A stretch of 64,000 nucleotides of DNA from Cellulomonas fimi. Its GTDB lineage: Bacteria > Actinomycetota > Actinomycetes > Actinomycetales > Cellulomonadaceae. The notes beneath the pieces were generated by a model. The model ran no database searches and had not been told where the DNA came from. It worked only from the letters and a program-made list of their open reading frames with translations. This document shows positions 25,113 through 33,203 of this stretch, one piece after another; the first letter of the stretch is position 1; each line of letters begins with the position of its first letter. Both the position numbers and the translations under genes were made by a program. Location of the stretch: NCBI RefSeq assembly GCF_028583725.1, contig NZ_CP110680.1:248001-312000 (forward strand), written 5' to 3'.

Positions 25113-25598
25113 ATGGCCGTGACCGACGCCGACCTGGTCCACCTGCGGCGGTGCGTCGCGCTCGCGCGCGAGGCCCTCGACGACGGTGACGAGCCGTTCG
25201 GCTCGGTGCTCGTCGACGCGCACGGCACGGTGCTGCTGGAGGACCGCAACCGCGTCAAGGACGGCGACGGCACCCGGCACCCCGAGCTCGAGATCGCCCG
25301 CTGGGCAGCCGCGCACCTCCCGCCCGACGAGCGGCCCGGCTGCACCGTCTACACCTCCGGCGAGCACTGCCCGATGTGCGCGGCCGCGCACGGCTGGGCG
25401 GGCCTCGGCCGGATCGTCTACGTCGCGTCGAGCGGGCAGCTCGTCGCGTGGCGTCGCGCGTGGGGCCTGCCGCCCGGTCCGGTCGCTCCGCTGCCGGTGA
25501 AGTCCGTCGTCCCCGGAGCCGTCGTCGACGGCCCGGCGGAGGCGCTCGTCGAGGAGGTGTGCGCGCTGCACCGCGCGCACGCCGACCGGCCGGCGTGA
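25113..25598 (+). CDS. Nucleoside/cytidine-deaminase-superfamily protein
   Basis: 161 residues with the zinc-dependent deaminase motif: HPELE (His56, Glu58) and EHCPMC (Cys86, Cys89). Zinc binding by His/Cys/Cys and proton transfer by Glu are intact. Length and PCxMC-type end fit the guanine/nucleobase (tRNA- or cytosine-deaminase-like) branch. Its UGA overlaps the GTG start of the next, truncated DUF6881-like frame (GTGA), suggesting a former two-gene operon. Confidence 0.85.
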   Translation: MAVTDADLVHLRRCVALAREALDDGDEPFGSVLVDAHGTVLLEDRNRVKDGDGTRHPELEIARWAAAHLPPDERPGCTVYTSGEHCPMCAAAHGWAGLGRIVYVASSGQLVAWRRAWGLPPGPVAPLPVKSVVPGAVVDGPAEALVEEVCALHRAHADRPA

Positions 25599-25978
25599 CC
25601 GCTCCCGACCCGTCGCGCGCGGGTACGTCTCCCACCGGTACGGGACGGCCGCGCGAGGACCGCCGTGGGCCGACCTCGTACTTCCAGCGTGTCCGGTGGA
25701 GGCACGACGCCCCCGACCAGCCCGTCGTGCTGTGGGCCGAGGTCTCCGACGGGTGGGAGGTGCGGAAAACGGTGTGGCAGCGGGCGCGGACCGGCGGCGA
25801 CGAGGACCGACGTCCGGGAGGGCCCCTAGCTCGTCGTCGCCTTCTCACCCCTGAGGAAGGCGAGGATCGCCGGCGTCGCGAGCCGGAGCTGGGCGACCCC
25901 CGCCTCGATCTTCGCGGTGCTGATCGTGTCCCACAGCGCCGCCGCCTCGGTGCTCAGCAGGCCCGCGAAGTGGTGTGA
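25595..25978 (+). pseudogene. Truncated DUF6881-like protein
   Basis: Starting at GTG 25595 (overlapping the deaminase stop), residues about 28-58 read TSYFQRVRWRHDAPDQPVVL then WAEVSDGWEVRKTVW, matching the conserved N-terminal core of DUF6881 proteins (YxRVxWxHDxPDxPVxLxxE). Beyond about residue 60 the resemblance stops and the frame runs antisense through the last 150 bases of the converging eCIS-cargo-like gene before a stop. I therefore read it as an N-terminal remnant whose 3' end was replaced. A short functional product is possible but less likely. Confidence 0.5.
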
Positions 25979-27454
25979 CAGCGCGATCCGGGCGGTCGCC
26001 ACCCACTGGCTCGCGGGCGGGTTGGACGGCATGTCGAAGTGCTGGAGCGAGTCGGACAGCTCGCGGATCTCCACGATGAACAGGTTCTCGGCGGCCTTGC
26101 CCCGCTCGGTGCGCGTGTCCATCGGGTACGCGCCCATGCCGTACAGGTGACGGTCCCGGGTCTCCTGCGGCCCGGGGAAGGGGTCCGTCTGCTCCCGGGC
26201 GGGGTCGCGCTTGCCCCAGCCGATCGGCGGGGACATGAGGTCGCGGCCGGCCCGGTCGTGACCGGGGACGTCGGCGCAGATGCTGCTGAGCCACTGCTGC
26301 ACGGTCGGGCCCTGCATGACGACGTACGCGTTGTTGCCGTCCCGGTCCTTCACCCGCCGGACGACGAAGGCGTCCCGCAGCGCGTCGTCCTGGGCGACGA
26401 CGTCCGGGTCGGCGCGGTAGGGCGCGACGGGGAACCGTGAGGTCATGTCGAGCCGGTCGCCGAGGACCGGCTCGACCGTCACCGCGCCGCGTGCCGCGCT
26501 CGGCTGCATCAGGCCGCGGAACACCTCCTGGTCCTCCCCCGAGAGGCTCAGGAACGCGGCCCGGAAGCTCGTGCGGGCCATCAGCCCGAACGACGCCTTC
26601 GGGCCGTCGGTCGTGCCGAGGTCCCACCACACGCCGTCGATCTGGACGGACGAGCCCGTCGGCTCCTTCACCTTCTCCGGCGGCCGGCTCCCGGCCTCGA
26701 GGTAGTACGCGACCATGCTGAGCAGACCGCTCACGGCGCCGGAGAGCGTCCGCGCCCCGGTCCACGTGCCGGTCCGCGTCCGGACCTTGTCGAGCGTCTC
26801 GCCGCGGATCTCACGGACGACCGTGGTCTGGGGGTCTTTCTTCTCGCGGTCCGCGACGGGGACGGTCATGGCGTTGGCGAGCAGGGTCGCGACCTTGGCC
26901 AGCGGCACACCGATCGTGGCCTGCGGCGTGGCCGCGAACGTCTTGTCGGGCGCGTCGATCCGGGCGTCCCGGAGCCACCTCCCCGCGAACGGGCCGGCGC
27001 CCTTGTGCACCGTGGTGCTGCCGGTCGCGCCGAGGGCCGTCGCGACGTTGCTCGCGCCCTGCACGGCGGCGAGCGCGTCGACGATGTCGTCGGTCGCGGT
27101 CGTGACGAACTCCAGGTCGGACTGCGAGGCCGTCGCGTTGTCGCCCTCGATGCGGAACAGCCCTTCCTGGCCCTCGTAGACGCGTTCCTTCTCCGCGACC
27201 CCCGGGACGCCGCCGCCCGGGACGAACGTGTTGCGCGTGCTCTGGAACTCGAACCCGAGCTTGCGCTGCACGACGGGTCCTGTGCCCGCGAGCAGCCCGC
27301 TCACCGCCCGGTTGCCCGCGAGCCGCCCCAGGGACGCCACGGCGGCCGCGCCGGTCACGAGGGGCACCTGCCGAGGTCGCTCCCGTCCGGGGGCGGGCGC
27401 CGACGCGCGCGTCGGGACGGCGACCTCGTCCTCGCCGCGACGACGGGCGCTCAC
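25826..27454 (-). CDS. Orphan protein with eCIS-cargo-type N-terminal motif
   Basis: 542 residues from GTG 27454. After a disordered basic N-terminus, residues 41-65 contain SLGRLAGNRAVSGLL and VVQRK. This matches the short helical 'GNxAVxxLL ... QR' segment found at the N-terminus of many proteins associated with extracellular contractile injection systems and related toxins (established pattern; function in loading inferred). The remaining 470 residues form a soluble domain of no family I recognise, with a HDRAGRDLMSPP segment and no obvious protease or nuclease motif. No eCIS sheath, tube or baseplate gene is in this window. Its GTG overlaps the stop of the APC permease (GTGA), so translation is coupled. 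Confidence 0.7.
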   Translation of the reverse strand: MSARRRGEDEVAVPTRASAPAPGRERPRQVPLVTGAAAVASLGRLAGNRAVSGLLAGTGPVVQRKLGFEFQSTRNTFVPGGGVPGVAEKERVYEGQEGLFRIEGDNATASQSDLEFVTTATDDIVDALAAVQGASNVATALGATGSTTVHKGAGPFAGRWLRDARIDAPDKTFAATPQATIGVPLAKVATLLANAMTVPVADREKKDPQTTVVREIRGETLDKVRTRTGTWTGARTLSGAVSGLLSMVAYYLEAGSRPPEKVKEPTGSSVQIDGVWWDLGTTDGPKASFGLMARTSFRAAFLSLSGEDQEVFRGLMQPSAARGAVTVEPVLGDRLDMTSRFPVAPYRADPDVVAQDDALRDAFVVRRVKDRDGNNAYVVMQGPTVQQWLSSICADVPGHDRAGRDLMSPPIGWGKRDPAREQTDPFPGPQETRDRHLYGMGAYPMDTRTERGKAAENLFIVEIRELSDSLQHFDMPSNPPASQWVATARIALSHHFAGLLSTEAAALWDTISTAKIEAGVAQLRLATPAILAFLRGEKATTS

Positions 27455-28911
27455 CGGTCCGCCCCGCGTCGTCCGACGGCCCACCGGTTGACGACGTAGA
27501 GCAGCACGCCGATCGCGAGCAGGATGCCCGCGCGGACGTACACCGCGGGGTCGCGTCCGGTCAGCGGTGACGCGAGCACGAGCGACACGACGGCGCCCGC
27601 GACGGGTGCCCACGTCGGGGCGCGGAACGTGGGGCGGGCGTCGGCGTCGTCCGCCGCGGGGCGGCCCGGCGCGGCCCCGTCGTCGGCCCGGTCGTCGGCC
27701 CGGTCGTCGGCCCGGTCGTGGGCCCGGTCGTCCCCCTCGGCACGGCCCTCGTCGGGTCTGCGGCGGAGCACCAGGACGGCCACGTTGACCGTCGCGAACA
27801 CGAGCAGCAGCAGCAGGACGGTCGTGTCGGCGAGCCCCGCGAGGTCGCCCGTCGAGACGAGGGTCAGCGCGACGACCACCGTGAACGCGATCGCGACGAA
27901 CGGCGTCTGCCGCCCGCCCACCCGGCCGAGCACGCGCGGCACGATCCGCTCCTGCGCCATCCCGTAGACCAGCCGCGACGCCATGAGCATGTTGATGAGC
28001 GCGGTGTTCGACACCGCGAGCAGCGCGATCACCGCGAACAGCGCCGGCGGGAACGTCAGCCCGGCGACCTTCACGACCTCGAGCAGCGGACCCGTCGACT
28101 CCGCCAGCACGTCCGTCTCGACCAGCATCGACGACGTGAACGCGACGCCCACGTAGATGAGGCCCGCGACCACGAGCCCGCCGAACAGCGCGCGCGGGAA
28201 GTCGCGGCGCGGTGCGCGGCACTCCTCGGCGAGGTTGACCGAGTCCTCGAACCCGAGCAGCGCGTAGAACGCGAGCGCGGTCGCGCCCAGGACCGCCACC
28301 CACGCCGCGCCGTCGGTCTCCAGCACGAACGCCCGGCCCGGGTCGCCCTCGCCCGTGAGCAGCGCCCACCCGCCGATCGCGAGGATCACCAGCAGGCCCG
28401 TCGCCTCGACGATCGTCAGCACGACGTTGACGCGCACCGACTCCGAGATCCCCAGCAGGTTGACGCCCGTGATGACCAGCAGGAAGAACCACGCCGCGAC
28501 CAGCGTCGGGACCGTGACGAACTCCGCCAGGTAGTCGCCGCCGAACGCGCGCGCCGCCGCGCTCGCGGACGTGACGCCCGACATCATCACGGCGAACGCG
28601 ACGAGGAACGTGAGGAACGGCCGACGGAACGCCCGGTGCGCGTAGAGCGCCGCGCCCGCCGCCTGCGGGAACCGGCCGACGAGCTCCGCGTACGCCGTCG
28701 CCGTCAGCGTCGCCAGCACGAACGCGCACACGAACGGCAGCCAGACCATGCCGCCCACCTCGGCGGCGACCTTGCCCGTGAGGGCGTAGATGCCCGCGCC
28801 GAGGATGTCGCCGACGACGAACAGCAGCAGGACGCGCCGACCGATCGTCCGCCGCAGCGGTGGGCCGTCGGACGGGCGCGTGCCCGTCGTGGCCGTCCCC
28901 GGCTCGCTCAT
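27451..28911 (-). CDS. APC-family amino acid permease
   Basis: 486 residues, twelve predicted helices. APC motifs include VVGDILGAGIYALTGKVAAE in helix 1 and FYALLGFEDSVNLAEECRAP in helix 6. It is likely an amino acid/proton symporter or antiporter; substrate unknown. Between helices 11 and 12 a long cytoplasmic loop carries DDRADDRADDRADD, coded by a 12-base tandem repeat (separate entry). Its last codons overlap the start of the eCIS-cargo-like gene. It is divergent from the YtxH-like gene. Confidence 0.85.
   Translation of the reverse strand: MSEPGTATTGTRPSDGPPLRRTIGRRVLLLFVVGDILGAGIYALTGKVAAEVGGMVWLPFVCAFVLATLTATAYAELVGRFPQAAGAALYAHRAFRRPFLTFLVAFAVMMSGVTSASAAARAFGGDYLAEFVTVPTLVAAWFFLLVITGVNLLGISESVRVNVVLTIVEATGLLVILAIGGWALLTGEGDPGRAFVLETDGAAWVAVLGATALAFYALLGFEDSVNLAEECRAPRRDFPRALFGGLVVAGLIYVGVAFTSSMLVETDVLAESTGPLLEVVKVAGLTFPPALFAVIALLAVSNTALINMLMASRLVYGMAQERIVPRVLGRVGGRQTPFVAIAFTVVVALTLVSTGDLAGLADTTVLLLLLVFATVNVAVLVLRRRPDEGRAEGDDRAHDRADDRADDRADDGAAPGRPAADDADARPTFRAPTWAPVAGAVVSLVLASPLTGRDPAVYVRAGILLAIGVLLYVVNRWAVGRRGADR
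27679..27726. repeat. 12-base coding tandem repeat
   Basis: GTCGTCGGCCCG is repeated three times exactly (27679-27714) and a fourth time with one change (27715-27726). On the minus strand this encodes the Asp/Arg/Ala loop of the permease. The length is in frame, so copy-number change would not break the gene. Confidence 0.85.
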
Positions 28912-29129
28912 CGTGGCTCCCCCCGCCGACGCACGTGCCGCCAGTGTCGTCCCGCACGTCCCCCCGCGCGCGGCGGGCCGTCCCGCTCGTGCCTGGCGGA
29001 CGCCGCGCGCCCGGTCGCCGCCGGTCGTTCACCGCGCGGACCCGCGGGTGGGTGCCTACGCTCGGACCTTCGGACGGGGCGGTGCGCTCTGCGGGTGCGC
29101 CGCCGTCAGGACCCTCGGGAGGACCGCTC

Positions 29130-29474
29130 ATGAAGGGCAAGGTCGTGTTCGCCGTCGGCGTCGGGCTCGGGTACGTGCTCGGGACCCGTGCAGGACGGGG
29201 TCAGTTCGAGAAGATCAAGGGCTGGGCGAACGACGTCTGGCAGGACCCGCGCGTCCAGGGCTACGTCCAGGACGTCGAGAGCCAGGCGACCGCGTTCGCC
29301 AAGCAGCAGGGTGTGGCGCTCAAGGACAAGGCCGTCGAGGCCGCGAGGTCCGCCGTCGCGGGCAACGCACCCTGGCGGTCGTCCACGACGCCGGAGGCCG
29401 ACGACCCGGCCCCCGACATCATCGCCGGCGAGCCGATCATCGACGCCGACGACGCCCGCACCCGCACCCCCTGA
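29130..29474 (+). CDS. YtxH-like small membrane protein
   Basis: 114 residues. The N-terminal segment KVVFAVGVGLGYVLGTRAGR is the typical YtxH-like single helix followed by an amphipathic stretch (FEKIKGWANDVWQDPRVQGY) and a charged, disordered tail. GGGAGGA precedes ATG 29130. The family is linked to stress and cell-envelope functions, but the biochemical role is unknown. Confidence 0.8.
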   Translation: MKGKVVFAVGVGLGYVLGTRAGRGQFEKIKGWANDVWQDPRVQGYVQDVESQATAFAKQQGVALKDKAVEAARSAVAGNAPWRSSTTPEADDPAPDIIAGEPIIDADDARTRTP

Positions 29475-29482
29475 CGAGTCGC

Positions 29483-29515
29483 CGCTCCCCGCTGGCCTGG
29501 TGAACACGGGGAGCG
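29483..29515. terminator. Hairpin downstream of the YtxH-like gene
   Basis: CGCTCCCC (29483-29490) pairs perfectly with GGGGAGCG (29508-29515) around a 17-base loop, starting 9 bases after the stop codon. No U-run follows, common in actinobacterial terminators. Confidence 0.45.
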
Positions 29516-29636
29516 ACCGACCACGACGACGCGCCCTCACGACCGCCACCCGGCGGGCCGGCGGGGGCGCGTCGGCGTGTCCGGCCCGCAGGCGGGCGGG
29601 CCGTCAGGCGGGCTGGCCGTCAGGCCGGGCGGGCCC

Positions 29637-30140
29637 TCAGGCCCCGAGCGCCTCGACGACGGCGGCGGCCGTCTGCGCCGGGTCGCGGTGGACCGGGAGC
29701 CGGAGGCCGTCCTCGTCCTCGCCCAGCGGTTCGAGCGTCGCGAGCTGCGACTCCAGGAGCGACGCGGGCATGAAGTGACCGCGCCGCCCGGCCATCCGCC
29801 GCCCGAGCTCTTCGTCGGGGACCGCGAGGTGCACGAACCGCACACGGCCCTGCGCCCCGCGCAGCACGTCCCGGTACGCCCGCCGCAGCGCGGAGCACGC
29901 GACGACGGTCCCGCGGCCGGCCTCGGCGTGCTCGGTCATCGCGGCCGCGACGAGCCGCAGCCACGGGCCGCGGTCCGCGTCGGTCAGCGGCACGCCCGCG
30001 GCCATCTTCTCGACGTTGGCCGGGGGGTGCAGGTCGTCGCCCTCGACGAACGGGACGTCGAGCGCCTCGGCGACGAGCCGCCCGATCGTCGTCTTGCCCG
30101 TCCCCGACACGCCCATCACCACGACGTGCTGCACGCCCAC
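29637..30140 (-). CDS. Gluconokinase
   Basis: About 167 residues, start GTG 30140 with GGGAGGAG 5 bases before it. Walker A GVSGTGKTT (about 10-18) is followed by VEGDDLHPPANVEKMAAGVP, the gluconokinase signature, and by the lid region GRVRFVHLAVP and GHFMPASLLESQLATLEPL. It phosphorylates D-gluconate to 6-phosphogluconate. No gluconate transporter or dehydratase is adjacent; it lies divergent from an MFS pump. Confidence 0.92.
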   Translation of the reverse strand: MGVQHVVVMGVSGTGKTTIGRLVAEALDVPFVEGDDLHPPANVEKMAAGVPLTDADRGPWLRLVAAAMTEHAEAGRGTVVACSALRRAYRDVLRGAQGRVRFVHLAVPDEELGRRMAGRRGHFMPASLLESQLATLEPLGEDEDGLRLPVHRDPAQTAAAVVEALGA

Positions 30141-30242
30141 CGGCTCTCCTCCCGCTGCGGAACCCGCCCACCCTCCCACGCCGGCGCCCGCCCCCACCCG
30201 CACGCCCAGGACGGGTGCCCCGGGCGACGTACAGTGGCGGCG

Positions 30243-31523
30243 ATGTCCGTCCTCGTCGACACCACACCCCTGCGCGTCAGCCCGGCGTTCCGACGGCTGT
30301 GGTGGGGGCTGTCGGTGTCGAACCTCGGCACGCAGCTCACCGTCGTCGCCGTCGGGCTCCAGGTGTACGACCTCACGGGCTCGACGTTCTCCGTCGGCGT
30401 CCTCGGCGTGTGCGCGCTGGTCCCGCTCGTGGTGTTCGGGCTCTACGGCGGGGCGATCGTCGACCACTACGACCGCCGCCGCGTCGCGCTCGTCGCGTCG
30501 CTGGTCGCCTGGACCGTCGTCCTCGGCCTCGCGGTGCAGGCGTACCTCGGCAACGAGCACGTCGCCCTGCTGTACGCGCTGGTCGCGGTGCAGTCGGCCG
30601 CGGGCGCGGTCAACAGCCCGGCACGGACGGCGATCATCCCGCGCCTGCTCGACCCGACGCTGCTCCCGGCGGCCAACGCGCTGCAGACGACGGGCTGGAA
30701 CGTCGCGCTGACCGTGGGCCCCCTGCTCGGTGCGGGGCTCGTCGCCGCGTTCGACTACGCCGCCGCGTACACCCTCGACGCCGTGCTGTTCACGTTCGCG
30801 CTCGCGGCGCTGCTGCGGCTGCCACCGGTCCCGCCGGAGCCGTCGTCGGCGCGACGCGCGCGCGTCGGCCTCGGGTCGGTCGTCGACGGCCTGCGCTACC
30901 TCGGCACGCAGCGCAACGTCCGCATGACGTTCGCCGTCGACCTCGTCGCGATGATCACCGCGTCGCCCCGCGTGCTGTTCCCCGCGGTCGCGCTGCTCTA
31001 CCTCGGTGGCGGCGAGACGACGACGGGCGTGGTCAGCGCGGCCGTCGCGGTCGGCGCGGTGCTCGCGGGCCTGTTCTCCGGAGCCCTGGTGCACGTGCGC
31101 TGGCAGGGGCGCATCATCACGCTCGCGATCGTCGTGTGGGGGCTCGCGATCGCGGGGTTCGGCGCGGTCCTCGTGAGCGTCGACGCGACCCGGCCCGACC
31201 AGGTGCTGTGGGGCGCGCTGGCGCTCGCGGTGCTCACGCTCGTGGTCGCGGGCGCCGCGGACGCGATCTCGTCGGTGTTCCGGCAGAGCATCCTGCAGAC
31301 CGCGACGCCCGACGACATGCGCGGACGCCTCCAGGGCGTGTTCGTCGTCGTGGTCGCGGGCGGCCCGCGGCTGGGCGAGCTGCTCCTCGGCGGGCTCGCG
31401 ACGCGTGTCGGCGAGGGGTGGACGGCGGTGGTCGGCGGCCTGACGTGCGTCGTGCTGGTCACCCTCCTGGTCCGGGCGCAGCGCACGTTCTGGCACTACG
31501 ACGCCCACCACCCCACCCCCTGA
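30243..31523 (+). CDS. MFS transporter, EntS-like
   Basis: 426 residues, twelve predicted helices. It has MFS motif A-like GAIVDHYDRRRVA in the loop between helices 2 and 3, and the C-terminal bundle includes ILQTATPDDMRGRLQGVFVV. This arrangement resembles the EntS/MFS_3 group of exporters for siderophores and drugs. Substrate unknown; no siderophore genes are nearby. Start ATG 30243, about 100 bases from the divergent gluconokinase. Confidence 0.85.
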   Translation: MSVLVDTTPLRVSPAFRRLWWGLSVSNLGTQLTVVAVGLQVYDLTGSTFSVGVLGVCALVPLVVFGLYGGAIVDHYDRRRVALVASLVAWTVVLGLAVQAYLGNEHVALLYALVAVQSAAGAVNSPARTAIIPRLLDPTLLPAANALQTTGWNVALTVGPLLGAGLVAAFDYAAAYTLDAVLFTFALAALLRLPPVPPEPSSARRARVGLGSVVDGLRYLGTQRNVRMTFAVDLVAMITASPRVLFPAVALLYLGGGETTTGVVSAAVAVGAVLAGLFSGALVHVRWQGRIITLAIVVWGLAIAGFGAVLVSVDATRPDQVLWGALALAVLTLVVAGAADAISSVFRQSILQTATPDDMRGRLQGVFVVVVAGGPRLGELLLGGLATRVGEGWTAVVGGLTCVVLVTLLVRAQRTFWHYDAHHPTP

Positions 31524-31662
31524 CCACCCGCGACGCCCTCCGCCGAGGCGGTGTGGGGCGACGAGCCCGCACGACCGGGTCGTCGTGCGGCCGCGCTGTC
31601 GATCCCGGCGATCCCCGTCCGTCACAGTGGTGACACGCCGCAGCCGCACCGGAGGAGCGACC

Positions 31663-32004
31663 ATGACGCAGTACGCCATCTACTTCCAGCAGAACTGGGT
31701 CGGGGACCACCCGGCGGAGTGGTTCCGGAGCCGCGTCGAGCCCAGCACCGCGGTCGTCCGTGACATGGAGGCGGCCGGGGTGCTGGTCTTCGCCGGCGGG
31801 CTCGAGGAGGACCTGGCCGACGCGTTCACCGCCGACGCGACGAGCGGGACCGTGACGATCACCGACGGCCCCTACGTCGAGACGACCGAGTACCTGGGCG
31901 GGATCACCGTGATCGACGTGCCGGACGTCGAGACCGCCAAGCTGTGGGCCGGCCGGGTCGCCGAGGGGTGCGGCTGGCCTCAGGAGGTCCGGGTCATCAA
32001 GTAG
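31663..32004 (+). CDS. YCII-domain protein (DGPF-type)
   Basis: 113 residues, GGAGGAG before ATG 31663. The sequence YAIYFQQNWVGDHP, FAGGLEEDLADAF and TDGPYVETTEYLGGITVIDV is typical of the DGPF/YCII-related ferredoxin-like proteins, often encoded beside ECF sigma factors (none here). Enzymatic role unproven. It overlaps the converging phosphotransferase by 8 bases. Confidence 0.85.
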   Translation: MTQYAIYFQQNWVGDHPAEWFRSRVEPSTAVVRDMEAAGVLVFAGGLEEDLADAFTADATSGTVTITDGPYVETTEYLGGITVIDVPDVETAKLWAGRVAEGCGWPQEVRVIK

Positions 32005-33067
32005 CGCCCCCGGCTACCGCCCGACGACTGTCCGACGTGAGCGTGTCGAGGAACGTCCGCAGCGCGTCGGCCAGCGTCGTGCGGTACCCGGGGAGCCACT
32101 CGCCGTCGAAGGACCGGGGCACGATCTCGGTGGTGAGGACGAGCGTGAGGAACGTCCGGTACAGCGTGAGCCGGGTCTGCGCCGACGGGCTCGTCACGTC
32201 GATGCCACCCGGCACGACGCTCGCGTAGCCCGCGAGGACGCGCGGGTTCACGGGGCCGACGTTGTGGCAGTCCGCGCCGACGAGCTCGTGCAGCGGATCC
32301 CCCCAGAACGCGCGCTCGGGGTCGATGACACCGACGATCTCGCCGGTCGACGGCTCGACGAACAGGTTCCCGGCCCACAGGTCGGTGTGCACGAGCGCGG
32401 GCGACGTGACGTCGTCGAGCACGTCCCCGTGGCGGCGCAGGGCGGCGCGCACCTCGTCGGCGGGGAGGACGACGCCCCACCGGGGCGCGTCGGTCAGCAC
32501 GGCCTCGACCATGGCGGTGAACGTCTCGCGCCACGTGCGCCTGTTGAGGCCGGCCGCGGGGTTCGGGTAGCCGAAGCCGCCGTCGGGCGCCGGCAGGCCC
32601 GCGGTGTGCAGCCGCGCCATGTAGGCGCCGAGCTCGTGCTCCGCGCGCGCGGCGCGCGGGTCCTCGTCGGCCGGGCCGAAGCCGACGTCGACCAGCGGCA
32701 CGCCGGGCAGGTGGCTCACGACGAGCGCGTCGGACGGCAGGTCGGTGCGCGTGAAGTCGGTGAGCAGCACGCGCGGCATGAGCAGCGCCGGGTGCTCCTC
32801 GGCGAGCCGGTAGACGTGCGCCTCGGACCGGACGAGGTCGTGCTCGTAGGTGAGCAGCGCGTCGGTCGCGGTCGGCGCGGTCTTGACGATGACGCGGGTG
32901 CCGTCGTCGAGGGTCACGCGGTAGCTCGTCGCGAACATCCCGCCGGTCAGGCGCTCGACGGCGGCGATCGTCCCGAGCGGTGCGAGCACGGCGCGCAGCG
33001 CGTCGACGGGTACGTCGGTGTCCGGGGCGGCCGCGGGGGTCTCGTCGGCGAGGGTCACGACGCGCAC
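31997..33067 (-). CDS. Kinase-fold phosphotransferase (fructosamine-kinase/APH-like)
   Basis: About 356 residues. The ATP-grasping N-lobe includes GTRVIVKTAPT (catalytic Lys) and the C-lobe has the Brenner motif VHTDLWAGNLFVEPSTGEIV followed by GVIDPERAFWGDPLHEL. This combination (WAGN, DPERA) is that of fructosamine-3-kinase-like phosphotransferases, which phosphorylate sugar-amine adducts; aminoglycoside kinases are related but less similar. Start uncertain: GTG 33067 or GTG 33058. Two 13-base direct repeats lie upstream. Confidence 0.75.
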   Translation of the reverse strand: MRVVTLADETPAAAPDTDVPVDALRAVLAPLGTIAAVERLTGGMFATSYRVTLDDGTRVIVKTAPTATDALLTYEHDLVRSEAHVYRLAEEHPALLMPRVLLTDFTRTDLPSDALVVSHLPGVPLVDVGFGPADEDPRAARAEHELGAYMARLHTAGLPAPDGGFGYPNPAAGLNRRTWRETFTAMVEAVLTDAPRWGVVLPADEVRAALRRHGDVLDDVTSPALVHTDLWAGNLFVEPSTGEIVGVIDPERAFWGDPLHELVGADCHNVGPVNPRVLAGYASVVPGGIDVTSPSAQTRLTLYRTFLTLVLTTEIVPRSFDGEWLPGYRTTLADALRTFLDTLTSDSRRAVAGGAT

Positions 33068-33111
33068 GCTACTGCGGGGTCGGCGCGCCGGGGGAGGGCC
33101 GAAGGGCTGTT

Positions 33112-33148
33112 CGTGGTGTCGAAAACCGGGGCGCGCGTGGTGTCGAAA
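33112..33148. repeat. Pair of 13-base direct repeats upstream of the phosphotransferase gene
   Basis: CGTGGTGTCGAAA occurs at 33112-33124 and exactly again at 33136-33148, a 24-base period (slightly over two helical turns). It lies 45-80 bases upstream of the minus-strand phosphotransferase start and about 55 bases downstream of the MFS gene end, a position suitable for a regulator binding array. Confidence 0.45.
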
Positions 33149-33203
33149 GTCGCGGCGCCGACGGCGTCGGTGATGTCCGGCCGGACCGCCCGCGGCCGGG
33201 CGG

